From: Bacteroidota bacterium
GTDB taxonomy: Bacteria > Bacteroidota > Bacteroidia > CAMBQF01
DNA length: 13,779 nt
Assembly: GCA_027483285.1 (NCBI GenBank)
Contig: JAIXUZ010000331.1
Location: 1 to 13,779 of the forward strand
Direction of reading: 5' to 3'
The notes beneath the pieces were generated by a model. It worked only from the letters and a program-made list of their open reading frames with translations. It had not been told where the DNA came from and did not search any database. This document shows positions 1-6,639 of this stretch, piece by piece. The stretch's first letter is position 1, and the number at the start of each line of letters is the position of its first letter. The position numbers and the translations under genes are program-made.

Positions 1-338
1 GAAATAAACTTTATTTCAAATAAGTTATAATAAGACCTCCTATTAAAAGTGTAAGTAGATATTGATGTTAATGGTATTGTTACATCGTTGTTTTTTTTTG
101 AGAAAAATATACTTGCTCCCTTAACACTAAAGCATTTTTCATCCAGGGTCCAGGTTGAATCGGCAATGCAAGTAAGTTGATAGATTAAAAAAAATAATGC
201 CCCGTCTAATAAGTAATAAAATTTTATCAAATCTATATCTTCGCCTATATTAGTTATAAATATCGCAAAAACAGTAATTAAAAAAATGATATAAAATGTT
301 ACCATATTGCCTTTTATCATGCTGATTTTATAGGTCAT
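1..338 (-). CDS. Small membrane protein, 3'-partial at left window edge
   Basis: An uninterrupted minus-strand reading frame runs from an ATG at 338 off the left edge, about 112 codons, so the C-terminus is missing. It begins MTYKISMIKGNMVTFY and shows two hydrophobic stretches, roughly residues 12-31 and 40-57, which I read as a membrane hairpin. A polar segment with TWTLDEKCF and alternating hydrophobic residues follows, resembling the start of a PH-like or other beta-rich domain (inference). In-frame ATGs at 320 and 305 are alternative starts. It lies 18 nt downstream of the stop of the secreted-protein gene ending at 357, on the same strand, so co-transcription is likely. I do not recognise the family. 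The overall hydrophobic pattern and close spacing argue that it is real. Confidence 0.6.
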   Translation of the reverse strand, partial: MTYKISMIKGNMVTFYIIFLITVFAIFITNIGEDIDLIKFYYLLDGALFFLIYQLTCIADSTWTLDEKCFSVKGASIFFSKKNNDVTIPLTSISTYTFNRRSYYNLFEIKFI

Positions 339-356
339 ATTATTAGAAACGTTTTA

Positions 357-788
357 TTATTTATGAATTTCTTTCAGTCTCAAAAAGGCATTTTTTAGTG
401 CGTCAACTTTATCTTCTCTTATGACAAAAAGAATAGTATCTCCATATTTTATATCTGGTTCATCATTTGATGAAAACTTTTCATAATAATTATATGTAAT
501 ACTAAAGCCCAAATAAATATAACCATCCTTCTCCTTATATTTGGCGGTACCCTTAAATTCCAATTGATCCCAATGGATACGGTCGTAATATTGATAAAAC
601 TCCAAAGTAACATTATTAATTATCATTTTATCATCTTTAATTGAGTATTCTCTTTTATCTAACCAAGCGCTATAATCATTTAAAATTGATTCAATTAATT
701 TTATTGTCTCCTTCTTACTTAGTTTATCTTGAGCCTTTGCTGAAAATACTATAGCTACTAAGAAGAAAACGAGAAATATTTTTTTCAT
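357..788 (-). CDS. Secreted hypothetical protein, 143 aa
   Basis: The protein opens with a clear Sec signal peptide: MKKIF, a hydrophobic core, then SAKAQ, with likely cleavage after the Ala before Gln20. The mature part is about 124 residues, polar and rich in Lys, Asp and Tyr (for example EFYQYYDRIHW and YLGFSITYNYYEKF). It has no cysteines and no second membrane segment, so I expect a soluble periplasmic or surface protein. The N-terminal part is probably helical (KKETIKLIESILNDY) and the middle beta-rich. I do not recognise the family. Its stop lies 18 nt before the partial membrane-protein gene, suggesting a two-gene unit. No TAnnTTTG promoter is visible directly upstream; 789-844 is AT-rich. 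Confidence 0.7.
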   Translation of the reverse strand: MKKIFLVFFLVAIVFSAKAQDKLSKKETIKLIESILNDYSAWLDKREYSIKDDKMIINNVTLEFYQYYDRIHWDQLEFKGTAKYKEKDGYIYLGFSITYNYYEKFSSNDEPDIKYGDTILFVIREDKVDALKNAFLRLKEIHK

Positions 789-844
789 ATTAATATTATT
801 TAGATTTTTTTAACTATTTAGCTAAACTTATACTCTATATCAGA

Positions 845-1303
845 TTAGTTCTTCCTTGTCCTATCTATTACTACATAAATGGTATCTACCACTCTTCCGG
901 TAACCTTAGGCTCATGCGACCCATTAAAAGCATTTCCAAAATTCTTTTCTAAAACTTCAACCTTGGTTATAAAATGGTCTGTTTCACCTCTATTACTAAA
1001 CCAATTTTTACCAGCAGTTTCATGATAGACTAATTTTACTTTCCAACCGTATTGAGCAGCCGAATCGAGCGTGTTTATTACTTGCTGGTCAGGATTATCG
1101 TTGTCAATTGAAAAGTCAAACGGAACACTGCTGTTCATTCCGGTTTGCGTTACATTTAGGTGTCCTTCCCAGCTTTTCCAAAACAGTCCGGTTTCTGAAA
1201 ATTGGGTAATAACGCCAATTCTTTCTCCGTTTGAATAATTCTCTGAACAGCCTGTTAATGCTAACATAGCTGATAAAATAGCTATAATAAATTTCGTTTT
1301 CAT
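845..1303 (-). CDS. Lipoprotein of unknown function, 152 aa
   Basis: The N-terminus is a type II (lipoprotein) signal: MKTKFIIAILSAMLALTGC, lipobox LTGC with lipidated Cys19. The mature chain contains GERIGVITQFSETGLFWKSW and EGHLNVTQTG, which look like strand-rich repeats of a small beta domain, then a Trp/Lys-rich segment (GWKVKLVYHETAGKNWF). The middle part resembles a recurrent Bacteroidota small-lipoprotein type with a G[ED]R-G-I--FS-KG--WK-WEG pattern, but I cannot name the family with certainty. It probably sits in the inner or outer membrane facing the periplasm. It lies on the same strand as its neighbours, separated by 56 nt from the gene at 357-788 and about 46 nt from the FISUMP gene, so it may belong to a longer transcription unit. 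Confidence 0.75.
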   Translation of the reverse strand: MKTKFIIAILSAMLALTGCSENYSNGERIGVITQFSETGLFWKSWEGHLNVTQTGMNSSVPFDFSIDNDNPDQQVINTLDSAAQYGWKVKLVYHETAGKNWFSNRGETDHFITKVEVLEKNFGNAFNGSHEPKVTGRVVDTIYVVIDRTRKN

Positions 1304-1349
1304 GTTTGTTTTTTTAATTTCAAGAATTTACTTCTGCAATTAAATAACC

Positions 1350-1988
1350 CTAATCTTTAATACAACGGACTGAAAAACCACCGCCTTTGTTACCATTGCC
1401 CCTAATTGCATTGGCAACGTTGTAAAACAAGGCACGGTTCCACACTTCGGCAGCATCATTGGCAGCAGCGCCCCACCAAAGGCCAAGGCCACCAATGTCC
1501 ATAAAAGTACCAAGGGCATTGCGCCCACCGCCGGGCAGGCCGTTAAATCCACTTTCATTAGTGCCCGAGCCATTTTGATTCCAGCTTGTAGTACTTTTCA
1601 TTTTTTTGCCGGCCACGTCTTTTCCACCTAAATGGTCAATCAATTGTGTCCACTCCGCATCTGTTGAAACATGCCAGCCGGCAGGAGCCAAGCCCCTTTT
1701 ATCTATTACAGCATACCAATTATATAGTTTGCCATACTTTTTGCCATTGGCTGTATCGTTACTATGATAGCACCATGCCGGTTTTCCTTCCTCGCCTGCT
1801 TTTAACCAGTCTTCATTGGTTTTTGCTTCGGGTATAGCATCTCCATTCCTAAATTTATCTACGTTTAGGTTTTCTGCCGTCCAGGTTTGATTGCCAATTT
1901 TTACTTCGCTTTGGCCATTTATGGCAATTGTAGATGTTAATAGCCCAATAAAAAAAGCCGCCTTTATATATTTGTAAATACTTATCAT
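1350..1988 (-). CDS. FISUMP-domain secreted protein
   Basis: I start this gene at ATG 1988, because the product then begins MISIYKYIKAAFFIGLLTST and has a normal signal peptide ending near AINGQ. An in-frame start at 2030 would add 14 polar residues in front and is less likely. The mature protein carries the Fibrobacter succinogenes major paralogous (FISUMP) domain: the opening VKIGNQTWTAENLNV, then KYGKLYNWYAV, then GLAPAGWHVSTDAEWTQL, a Gly-rich stretch with FNGLPGGGR, and the terminal GGFSVRCIKD. This domain is common in exported Bacteroidota and Fibrobacteres proteins; its biochemical role is not established. The length (212 aa) is a single domain with no added sorting tail, so export beyond the periplasm is uncertain. 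It is followed after about 46 nt by the 152-aa lipoprotein gene. Confidence 0.88.
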   Translation of the reverse strand: MISIYKYIKAAFFIGLLTSTIAINGQSEVKIGNQTWTAENLNVDKFRNGDAIPEAKTNEDWLKAGEEGKPAWCYHSNDTANGKKYGKLYNWYAVIDKRGLAPAGWHVSTDAEWTQLIDHLGGKDVAGKKMKSTTSWNQNGSGTNESGFNGLPGGGRNALGTFMDIGGLGLWWGAAANDAAEVWNRALFYNVANAIRGNGNKGGGFSVRCIKD

Positions 1989-2076
1989 GTTTTTTAAATT
2001 ATATTTACTATTTACTATTTTTACTACCACTATAAGCTTGTAAGGCCTTTTTCATAGCTTTTTCACTAGCATTGTT

Positions 2077-2490
2077 TTAGCGCCTTACACCCCAGCGAAC
2101 AACAATAATAGGCAGCGAGTTATAATCACCATCGGCTGTACGTTTTTTAAGAAAAGTCTCGCAATCATCTATAGTATCGCCAGTAATCCACCCTATTGTT
2201 TTGCCATATGTGCAACTTTTTTTAATATATTCAAAAACAATTCCTGATTGCCAATTATAAAAAATAGTACTTTCAGGACTGTCATTTTTGTGCGCTTCTG
2301 TAAATATGTTATCTTGTTTCATATCATCTTTGCAGGGTACTTCTTTTGTTTCAAAAACATAGCTATTACACCAGAATTTGTCTTTAGTTGTTGAGTATGC
2401 GCCAATATGTAGACATTTTTTTTCTTCTTGCGCGTAAATATTTAATGAAAGAAATGTAAATAATACCAGGGCTAATTTTTTAATTTTCAT
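2077..2490 (-). CDS. Secreted Cys-containing hypothetical protein, 137 aa
   Basis: A signal peptide (MKIKKLALVLFTFLSLNIYA, cleavage before QEE) is followed by a mature chain of about 117 residues. It has five cysteines (KKCLHIG, FWCNSY, VPCKDD, KSCTYG, DDCETF), which could form disulfides in the periplasm. WITGDTIDDCETFLKK is the most regular segment. I do not recognise the family. The gene ends RWGVRR at a TAA (2077-2079). The same frame then stays open for 22 more codons (2011-2076), encoding a plausible hydrophilic tail with SEKAMKKALQAYSGSK before TAG at 2008-2010, so the TAA could be a truncating mutation. No clear promoter is seen upstream. Confidence 0.65.
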   Translation of the reverse strand: MKIKKLALVLFTFLSLNIYAQEEKKCLHIGAYSTTKDKFWCNSYVFETKEVPCKDDMKQDNIFTEAHKNDSPESTIFYNWQSGIVFEYIKKSCTYGKTIGWITGDTIDDCETFLKKRTADGDYNSLPIIVVRWGVRR

Positions 2491-2560
2491 AAGTGTATTG
2501 TGTAGTGTAATCCCTACTCTTTTAAATTGATTTTCGGGTTTCTCCTGTATGTAATTATTT

Positions 2561-3208
2561 TTAATACCAAATGTCTACGTCTAGCTGCCTTCCCTGGGCC
2601 TGCGCTTTTTTATCCTTCCTATCTCCAACGGCAGCCCCAATTAACGACCCAAAGGGCATCCCCAGCCCTATAAAGGCCATATTTTTAGCCCCCTGTGCAA
2701 TAATGAATCCTATGGGAATTCCAAACACTCCCGTACCCATAGATAACCACAGATTACGATAGTACTTTTAGGTACTAGTTTCGCATCCTTTTCTAGTACC
2801 TTTAAAATAGTTGATTTTGACTTCTTTAGCGTCTTTTTGAATTCATCAGATAAGCCTTCAATTGAATTCAACTTATCAAGTTCATTATTAATAGAGTCAA
2901 CAATACCATCAGGTAGTTCTCTTTTTCGTAATTCAAAAAGCAGTTTTTCAAATTGAACAAAAGCCGTTTTGAGCTTATCATTATTTGCAATTGCCAGATT
3001 GGCTTCTAGTTCTTTTATTATCATCTTACTGCTTTTACATAACTTACACAAGCCGTGTATTTTTATCTTAAAAGCATTAAGTGTGCCGTCTAGATTGTTA
3101 TAGGGTAAATTTAGTTGTTCGTATTTATATACAAATAGGGGGTGCCCCTTATTTTTAAAAGTGCCCACATTTTAAAATAGCTGACGCTCTTTCAATAAAC
3201 CCCTCCAT
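2561..3208 (-). pseudogene. Glycine-zipper membrane protein gene broken by two frameshifts
   Basis: Three consecutive minus-strand reading frames together read as one protein of about 215 residues. Segment 1 starts at ATG 3208 (MEGFIERASAILKCGHF) and stops at 3155-3157. Segment 2, shifted by one base, continues KNKGHPLFVYKYEQLNLP and runs through a long charged helical region with MIIKELEANL, FEKLLFELRKRELPDGI and LEKDAKLVPK. Segment 3, back in the first frame, continues KYYRNLWLSMGTGVFGIPIG and then IGLGMPFGSLIGAAVGD, ending RQLDVDIWY at stop 2561-2563. The C-terminus is a glycine-zipper-like hydrophobic hairpin followed by RKDKKAQAQGRQLD, a layout I recall from Bacteroidota small membrane proteins. 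The first junction has an extra T within a T4 run (3157-3160 on plus). The second has one A missing in the run at 2766-2769. The two shifts cancel, so start and end are in one frame. It could be a pseudogene or carry two sequencing errors. Confidence 0.7.
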
Positions 3209-3286
3209 ATATTATCCCTGTATTCCTAAATATACTATCCATTTATAGCTGCTATGTAACCAAGAGGCAGCTGCAATCAAACCAAC

Positions 3287-3958
3287 CTAATTACTCGGCG
3301 CCCTGCTCCCCGCATGTTGCTGGGGAGTGAATGGTTTGGGTATTCGGGGTTTGCGCAGGTCTAACAGCAAAGCAATCAATGCCCAAATAAGGCAAATGCC
3401 CGCCAAAAATACTCCCGCCATTAGTAAATCAGCACCCGAGCTTTTGTAGGTGCTTATGTAATCAAAGTTTTGCAAAATATAGTTATCCTTAAGGCTTTGG
3501 CCACCAGAAAACCGTGCCTGGTAAAACTCTGTTTCGTACAGGTTGTCGTCTGTAGTTTCATTTTTCAGCAACTCACCTGTTTGGGTATTTACGGCATAGT
3601 AATCGCCCGGCTTTGCGTACGATGTATAAATCCAATCGCCCTTCCGCTCGCTCGGAAAAAACAGTTGCCTGTTGGTTTTATTATTGCCCAGCATAAAGCC
3701 CTTAATACCACCTACCTGCGTATAGCTTACCACCTCCATGTGGATGGTATTCATGGTTGGCATTATATGCGCCTCAAAGGCTATGCTATCAGTAATTTTA
3801 TAGAGGTAATCATCCCCTTCGCCCGATTTTTTATACGATACCGAACCATCATCGTGCAACGTGGGTTTGTTATACGAACTAAAGAATGCCTTTACAGTTA
3901 TCAAAACTATTATAAGCACTAATATACTTAAGGGGGTACGGGTGCGTTGCAGTTTCAT
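3287..3958 (-). CDS. Membrane protein with N- and C-terminal helices, 223 aa
   Basis: Residues 12-28 (SILVLIIVLITVKAFF) form an N-terminal membrane segment, and residues of about 178-200 (LLMAGVFLAGICLIWALIAL) a second one near the C-terminus, followed by a basic, Pro-rich tail (LRKPRIPKPF). The roughly 145-residue loop between them is probably periplasmic. It contains beta-like stretches such as EGDDYLYKITDSIAFEAHIM, KGDWIYTSYAKPGDYYAVNT and a short QTGELLKNETTDDN. I do not recognise the family. The gene is transcribed away from the OsmC-family gene; a good promoter (TTTG-N21-TATATTTG) lies at 3981-4013 on the minus strand, giving a short leader. The base composition appears more GC-rich than the genes at 1-3208. 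Confidence 0.72.
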   Translation of the reverse strand: MKLQRTRTPLSILVLIIVLITVKAFFSSYNKPTLHDDGSVSYKKSGEGDDYLYKITDSIAFEAHIMPTMNTIHMEVVSYTQVGGIKGFMLGNNKTNRQLFFPSERKGDWIYTSYAKPGDYYAVNTQTGELLKNETTDDNLYETEFYQARFSGGQSLKDNYILQNFDYISTYKSSGADLLMAGVFLAGICLIWALIALLLDLRKPRIPKPFTPQQHAGSRAPSN

Positions 3959-3980
3959 AGCAGCTAACAGGTTGGCAGCT

Positions 3981-4013
3981 CAAATATAGCGCTATTGCAA
4001 TTATATAACCAAA
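3981..4013 (-). promoter_or_regulatory. Bacteroidota-type promoter for the 3958 membrane-protein gene
   Basis: On the minus strand TTTG (4013-4010) is followed by a 21-nt spacer and TATATTTG (3988-3981), matching the -33 TTG / -7 TAnnTTTG consensus used by the primary sigma factor of Bacteroidota. Transcription would begin about 15-20 nt before ATG 3958. The spacer contains the perfect palindrome ATAGCGCTAT, and the whole element overlaps the -33 region of the opposing OsmC promoter. Confidence 0.65.
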
Positions 4014-4028
4014 GCCAGAGTATATTTG
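3995..4028 (+). promoter_or_regulatory. Promoter for OsmC-family gene, near-leaderless
   Basis: TTG (3995-3997), a 23-nt spacer and TATATTTG (4021-4028) form a plus-strand promoter. The -7 element ends only 4 nt before ATG 4033, so the mRNA would begin at or just after that codon. Either the transcript is leaderless or translation starts at the second Met codon (4042), which still leaves the OsmC fold intact. Confidence 0.5.
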
Positions 4029-4032
4029 CTCT

Positions 4033-4440
4033 ATGGAAACAATGGTAAGTGTTTACAAAGGCGATTTGCGCACAGAAGATACGCACCTAAAATCGGGTGT
4101 GGTAATTTTTACAGATGCCCCACCTGATAACCAGGGCAAAGGAGAATCATTCTCGCCCACAGATTTATTATGCGCCGCAACGGCAAGTTGTGCACTAACA
4201 ATAATGGGCATAGCTGCACGCACACATAATATTGACATGGTTGGCACAAAAGTGCGCATAACCAAAACAATGGCGGCAGAACCCCGAAGGGTATCAGCTA
4301 TACTACTAGAATTTGATATGGCAAAGAACTACCCTGAAAAAGAGCAGAAAATACTAGAACATGCAGCACGCACATGTCCTGTAATGATAAGTTTATCCAG
4401 CGAATTGGTAAAGGAACTCCGGTTTAACTACCCCGGTTAA
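4033..4440 (+). CDS. OsmC/Ohr-family protein
   Basis: The 135-residue protein is a full-length OsmC-like domain. Family landmarks are FSPTDLLCAATASCALTIMG (residues 40-59), holding the peroxidatic-type Cys53, and ARTCPVMISLS near residues 112-122, holding the resolving-type Cys115. In characterised OsmC and Ohr enzymes these two cysteines reduce organic hydroperoxides using lipoyl or thiol donors in the cytoplasm; that this protein does so is inference from family. Cys47 is an additional cysteine. The start at 4033 is very close to the -7 element; Met4 (codon at 4042) is an alternative. The gene ends with TAA in the sequence TTAA, whose complement is also used as the stop of the lipoprotein gene on the opposite strand. 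Confidence 0.9.
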   Translation: METMVSVYKGDLRTEDTHLKSGVVIFTDAPPDNQGKGESFSPTDLLCAATASCALTIMGIAARTHNIDMVGTKVRITKTMAAEPRRVSAILLEFDMAKNYPEKEQKILEHAARTCPVMISLSSELVKELRFNYPG

Positions 4441-4565
4441 GCGTGCCTTTTCATCGACTTAGTCGCACTTTTACCGTAAGCTGGGCAGTTTTCGTGAGTT
4501 TTGCATGATGAAGCGGTGGTAACAACCAGGGCAGCAACGGCTAATATGGCAACAACTTTTTTCAT
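4437..4565 (-). CDS. Very small lipoprotein, 42 aa
   Basis: ATG at 4565 opens a 42-codon frame: MKKVVAILAVAALVVTTASS followed by Cys21, then KTHENCPAY and a basic tail (GKSATKSMKRHA). The N-terminus is a lipoprotein signal with an SSC-type lipobox, so the mature product would be only about 22 residues, lipidated and positively charged. Tiny lipoproteins with a CPAYGK-like motif are widespread in Bacteroidota; I know of no assigned function. It overlaps the convergent OsmC-family gene by 4 nt: both stop codons lie within TTAA (4437-4440). The clear signal sequence argues that it is a real gene despite its size. Confidence 0.75.
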   Translation of the reverse strand: MKKVVAILAVAALVVTTASSCKTHENCPAYGKSATKSMKRHA

Positions 4566-4682
4566 TGTACTGTGTAAGGGTTGGGTGTGTATAATAAGTT
4601 TCAAAGTTAGCCCATTTAACGCCCTTTTTATTGCTATTGTTTCGTGTAGTTATTAACAATTCCTTACTTTGTTAGATAAAAA

Positions 4683-5360
4683 ATGTCATCGGCTACAACA
4701 AAAATAGACCCAACTTGGCTAACTGCGCTTAAAGAAGAGTTTGAAGCCCCCTACTTTGCCCAATTAAAGGTTTTTTTGGTTGAAGAAAGGTCCAAACATG
4801 TGGTATACCCTGCCGGGCAACAAATTTTTTCAGCCTTTAACCATACACCTTTTGATAAGGTAAAAGTGGTTATTTTAGGGCAAGACCCCTACCACGGGCC
4901 AGGGCAGGCAAATGGGCTATGCTTTTCTGTATCGCCTGGTATCAGGCAGCCGGCATCACTAAAAAATATTTTTAAAGAAATTAAGGATGATGTTGGTATA
5001 CCCATTCCGAAAACAGGCGACCTAACCCTTTGGGCTAACCAGGGCATACTGTTACTCAATACCGTACTTACTGTAAGGGCCGGCGAAGCAAACTCGCACA
5101 AAAACAAAGGCTGGGAAAGGTTTACCAGTGCTGTTATCCAAAAAATATCAGCAGAAAAGAGCGATGTAGTGTTTCTATTATGGGGAAACCCTGCCAAACA
5201 AAAGGAAGAGCTGATTGACACTTCAAAACACCATATTTTAAAGGCTGCTCACCCATCGCCTTTGGCAGGCGGCGCATTTTTTGGCTGCAAACACTTTTCA
5301 AAAACCAACACAATCTTACACAGCCTTGGCAAGGCTGAAATTGACTGGCGGGTTGAATAG
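4683..5360 (+). CDS. ung: Uracil-DNA glycosylase, family 1
   Basis: This 225-residue protein is a normal-length family 1 uracil-DNA glycosylase, which removes uracil from DNA as the first step of base excision repair in the cytoplasm. The water-activating motif GQDPYHG is at residues 66-72 with catalytic Asp68 and Tyr70. The uracil-stacking Phe is in GLCFSV (78-83), the uracil-specific Asn is in LLLNT (Asn126), and the DNA-intercalation loop HPSPLA is at 190-195 with catalytic His190. All key residues are present. A near-consensus -7 element, TTACTTTG (4664-4671), lies 11 nt before the ATG. The gene converges on the saccharopine dehydrogenase-like gene with 11 nt between stops. It seems a stand-alone gene. 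Confidence 0.97.
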   Translation: MSSATTKIDPTWLTALKEEFEAPYFAQLKVFLVEERSKHVVYPAGQQIFSAFNHTPFDKVKVVILGQDPYHGPGQANGLCFSVSPGIRQPASLKNIFKEIKDDVGIPIPKTGDLTLWANQGILLLNTVLTVRAGEANSHKNKGWERFTSAVIQKISAEKSDVVFLLWGNPAKQKEELIDTSKHHILKAAHPSPLAGGAFFGCKHFSKTNTILHSLGKAEIDWRVE

Positions 5361-5361
5361 C

Positions 5362-5380
5362 GGCGTAAAAACTATACGCC
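5362..5380. terminator. Possible short hairpin between convergent genes
   Basis: GGCGTA (5362-5367) and TACGCC (5375-5380) form a perfect 6-bp stem with a 7-nt loop, placed exactly at the convergent ends of ung and the saccharopine dehydrogenase-like gene. There is no T tract on either strand, so function as an intrinsic terminator is uncertain. Confidence 0.3.
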
Positions 5381-6583
5381 TACCCAATCGGCCAGGTAAT
5401 TAAACCTGCTTGTTAGGTGACCATCTTTAGTTATTGTGGCTCGCTCTATCATGCCGGTAGGGTCTTTATGACCAAGTAATGCCGGAAAAACACGCTCTAT
5501 AAGGCTTTTACCAAAATCCTCGCTGGCATCACGAGGCAGTTCGCATGGCAGGTTATCTACTGCCATAACGGTGATGGTGTCTTTAATAAATGGCTCATCT
5601 AGCTTTTCGGTAACAGGGTTGTAGCCGTAAAACGGCTCTTCTATAGTTGATGCCCTTAAGGTTGATGGTACAGAACCATCAATATCGCAGGTAACATCGG
5701 CAATTACACTAACCCTGAAATCGGGCTTGCGCATATCTTCTTTAGTAAACAAAGCGGGTGCCTGAGGGTGCCAGTAGTGGCAGGTTATCAGCATGTCGGT
5801 AACCTTGGTGTAGGGGTAGAACATGCTATCGTACTCCTCGGGGTGGGTATAAAATTCGTCAGAGTCCCAACCGCTGCCATCTTTAGGGCGGTTATAGTCT
5901 TTAGAGTGCAGTTGGACATACACAGGCTCACGGTACGAACAGTTTAAAAACTCGTACGGGGTAACCTTACGTATTTTAAGCATACCCAGCGTTTCGGTAG
6001 CACCATTGGCTACACGTCCGCCCCCGGTAAGGCATATTTTTATATTGGTAAGCTTAACACGGCGCAGCTCTTCTTCCATATCCTTATGGTCCCGGCACTC
6101 AAAAGCACGTTTTATATCAAACAGGTCGTACTTCTGCCCGTAGCCTAAAATGCCGTTATAGGCACCAATAATACCCGCATAACGGCCAAAGCCAATGACA
6201 CGGTTTCGCTCTTCATCGGTAAGGCATTCATAATCTACCATGCGGACTTTTTTATCCAGCATAGCTTTTAGCAGGGCCCGGTTACGCTCCTGCTTTTTCA
6301 TAGTGTGCGAAAAGAACAAGTACGTTTTACCCTCAATCAACTTATCAACGGCTACTTCTTTTATACCCAGCAAAATATCGCAGCCAAAAACATCATCTTG
6401 TAATGTTATCCCAAAGGCTTTATAATCATGGTCATCGTAACAACGTATAGAGCAGGGTTGAACATATACTTCAACATTTGGGTAATCCTGCTGCAACTCA
6501 AAGCACTGGCGCGGGGTAAGCGGCACCCTGCGGTCGTCGCTTTTAGTTGTTTCGCGCAATATCCCTATTTTAATCTTATCCAT
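5372..6583 (-). CDS. Saccharopine dehydrogenase / lysine-ketoglutarate reductase-like enzyme
   Basis: The 403-residue protein belongs to the alanine dehydrogenase/transhydrogenase-like superfamily. It opens with IGILRETTKSDDRRVPLTP. Next come GIKEV and YLFFSHTMKKQ, whose Lys75 and His93 correspond to the catalytic Lys and His of yeast Lys1. RMVDYECL and FGRYAGIIGAYNGILGYG (132-149) resemble the lysine-ketoglutarate reductase (LKR) half of animal and plant aminoadipate semialdehyde synthase. A nucleotide-binding loop, GGGRVANGA, is at 187-195. ADVTCDIDGSVPSTL, IEEPFYGYNP and VDNLPCELPRDASEDFG follow the LKR/Lys1 pattern. A reversible NAD(P)-dependent interconversion of lysine or a related amino acid and saccharopine is the likely reaction; exact substrate and direction cannot be read from sequence. 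It stands alone, with no lysine-pathway neighbours. A weak TATCTTTA lies just upstream of the start. Confidence 0.8.
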   Translation of the reverse strand: MDKIKIGILRETTKSDDRRVPLTPRQCFELQQDYPNVEVYVQPCSIRCYDDHDYKAFGITLQDDVFGCDILLGIKEVAVDKLIEGKTYLFFSHTMKKQERNRALLKAMLDKKVRMVDYECLTDEERNRVIGFGRYAGIIGAYNGILGYGQKYDLFDIKRAFECRDHKDMEEELRRVKLTNIKICLTGGGRVANGATETLGMLKIRKVTPYEFLNCSYREPVYVQLHSKDYNRPKDGSGWDSDEFYTHPEEYDSMFYPYTKVTDMLITCHYWHPQAPALFTKEDMRKPDFRVSVIADVTCDIDGSVPSTLRASTIEEPFYGYNPVTEKLDEPFIKDTITVMAVDNLPCELPRDASEDFGKSLIERVFPALLGHKDPTGMIERATITKDGHLTSRFNYLADWVGV

Positions 6584-6639
6584 ATCCGGGGTAAAGATAA
6601 GAAATTAGGGGCGAGTGATTGGTGACAGGTGGTGGGTAA

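Noticed and set aside
1340..1573. 77-codon minus-strand frame inside the FISUMP gene
   Set aside because: Out-of-frame shadow of a well-supported domain; no own signal or motif.
2561..2740. Separate 59-aa gene starting at ATG 2740
   Set aside because: The frame extends upstream with KYYRNLWLS, which joins naturally onto the preceding frame after a one-base correction, so it is the C-terminus of the broken glycine-zipper gene.
2760..2777. Programmed -1 frameshift at the TAGTAC/GTACTA hairpin
   Set aside because: A 6-bp inverted repeat surrounds the junction, but there is no X XXY YYZ slippery heptamer and a second unrelated frameshift exists in the same gene.
3470..3922. 150-codon plus-strand frame
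   Set aside because: Antisense shadow of the two-helix membrane protein, which has a good promoter.
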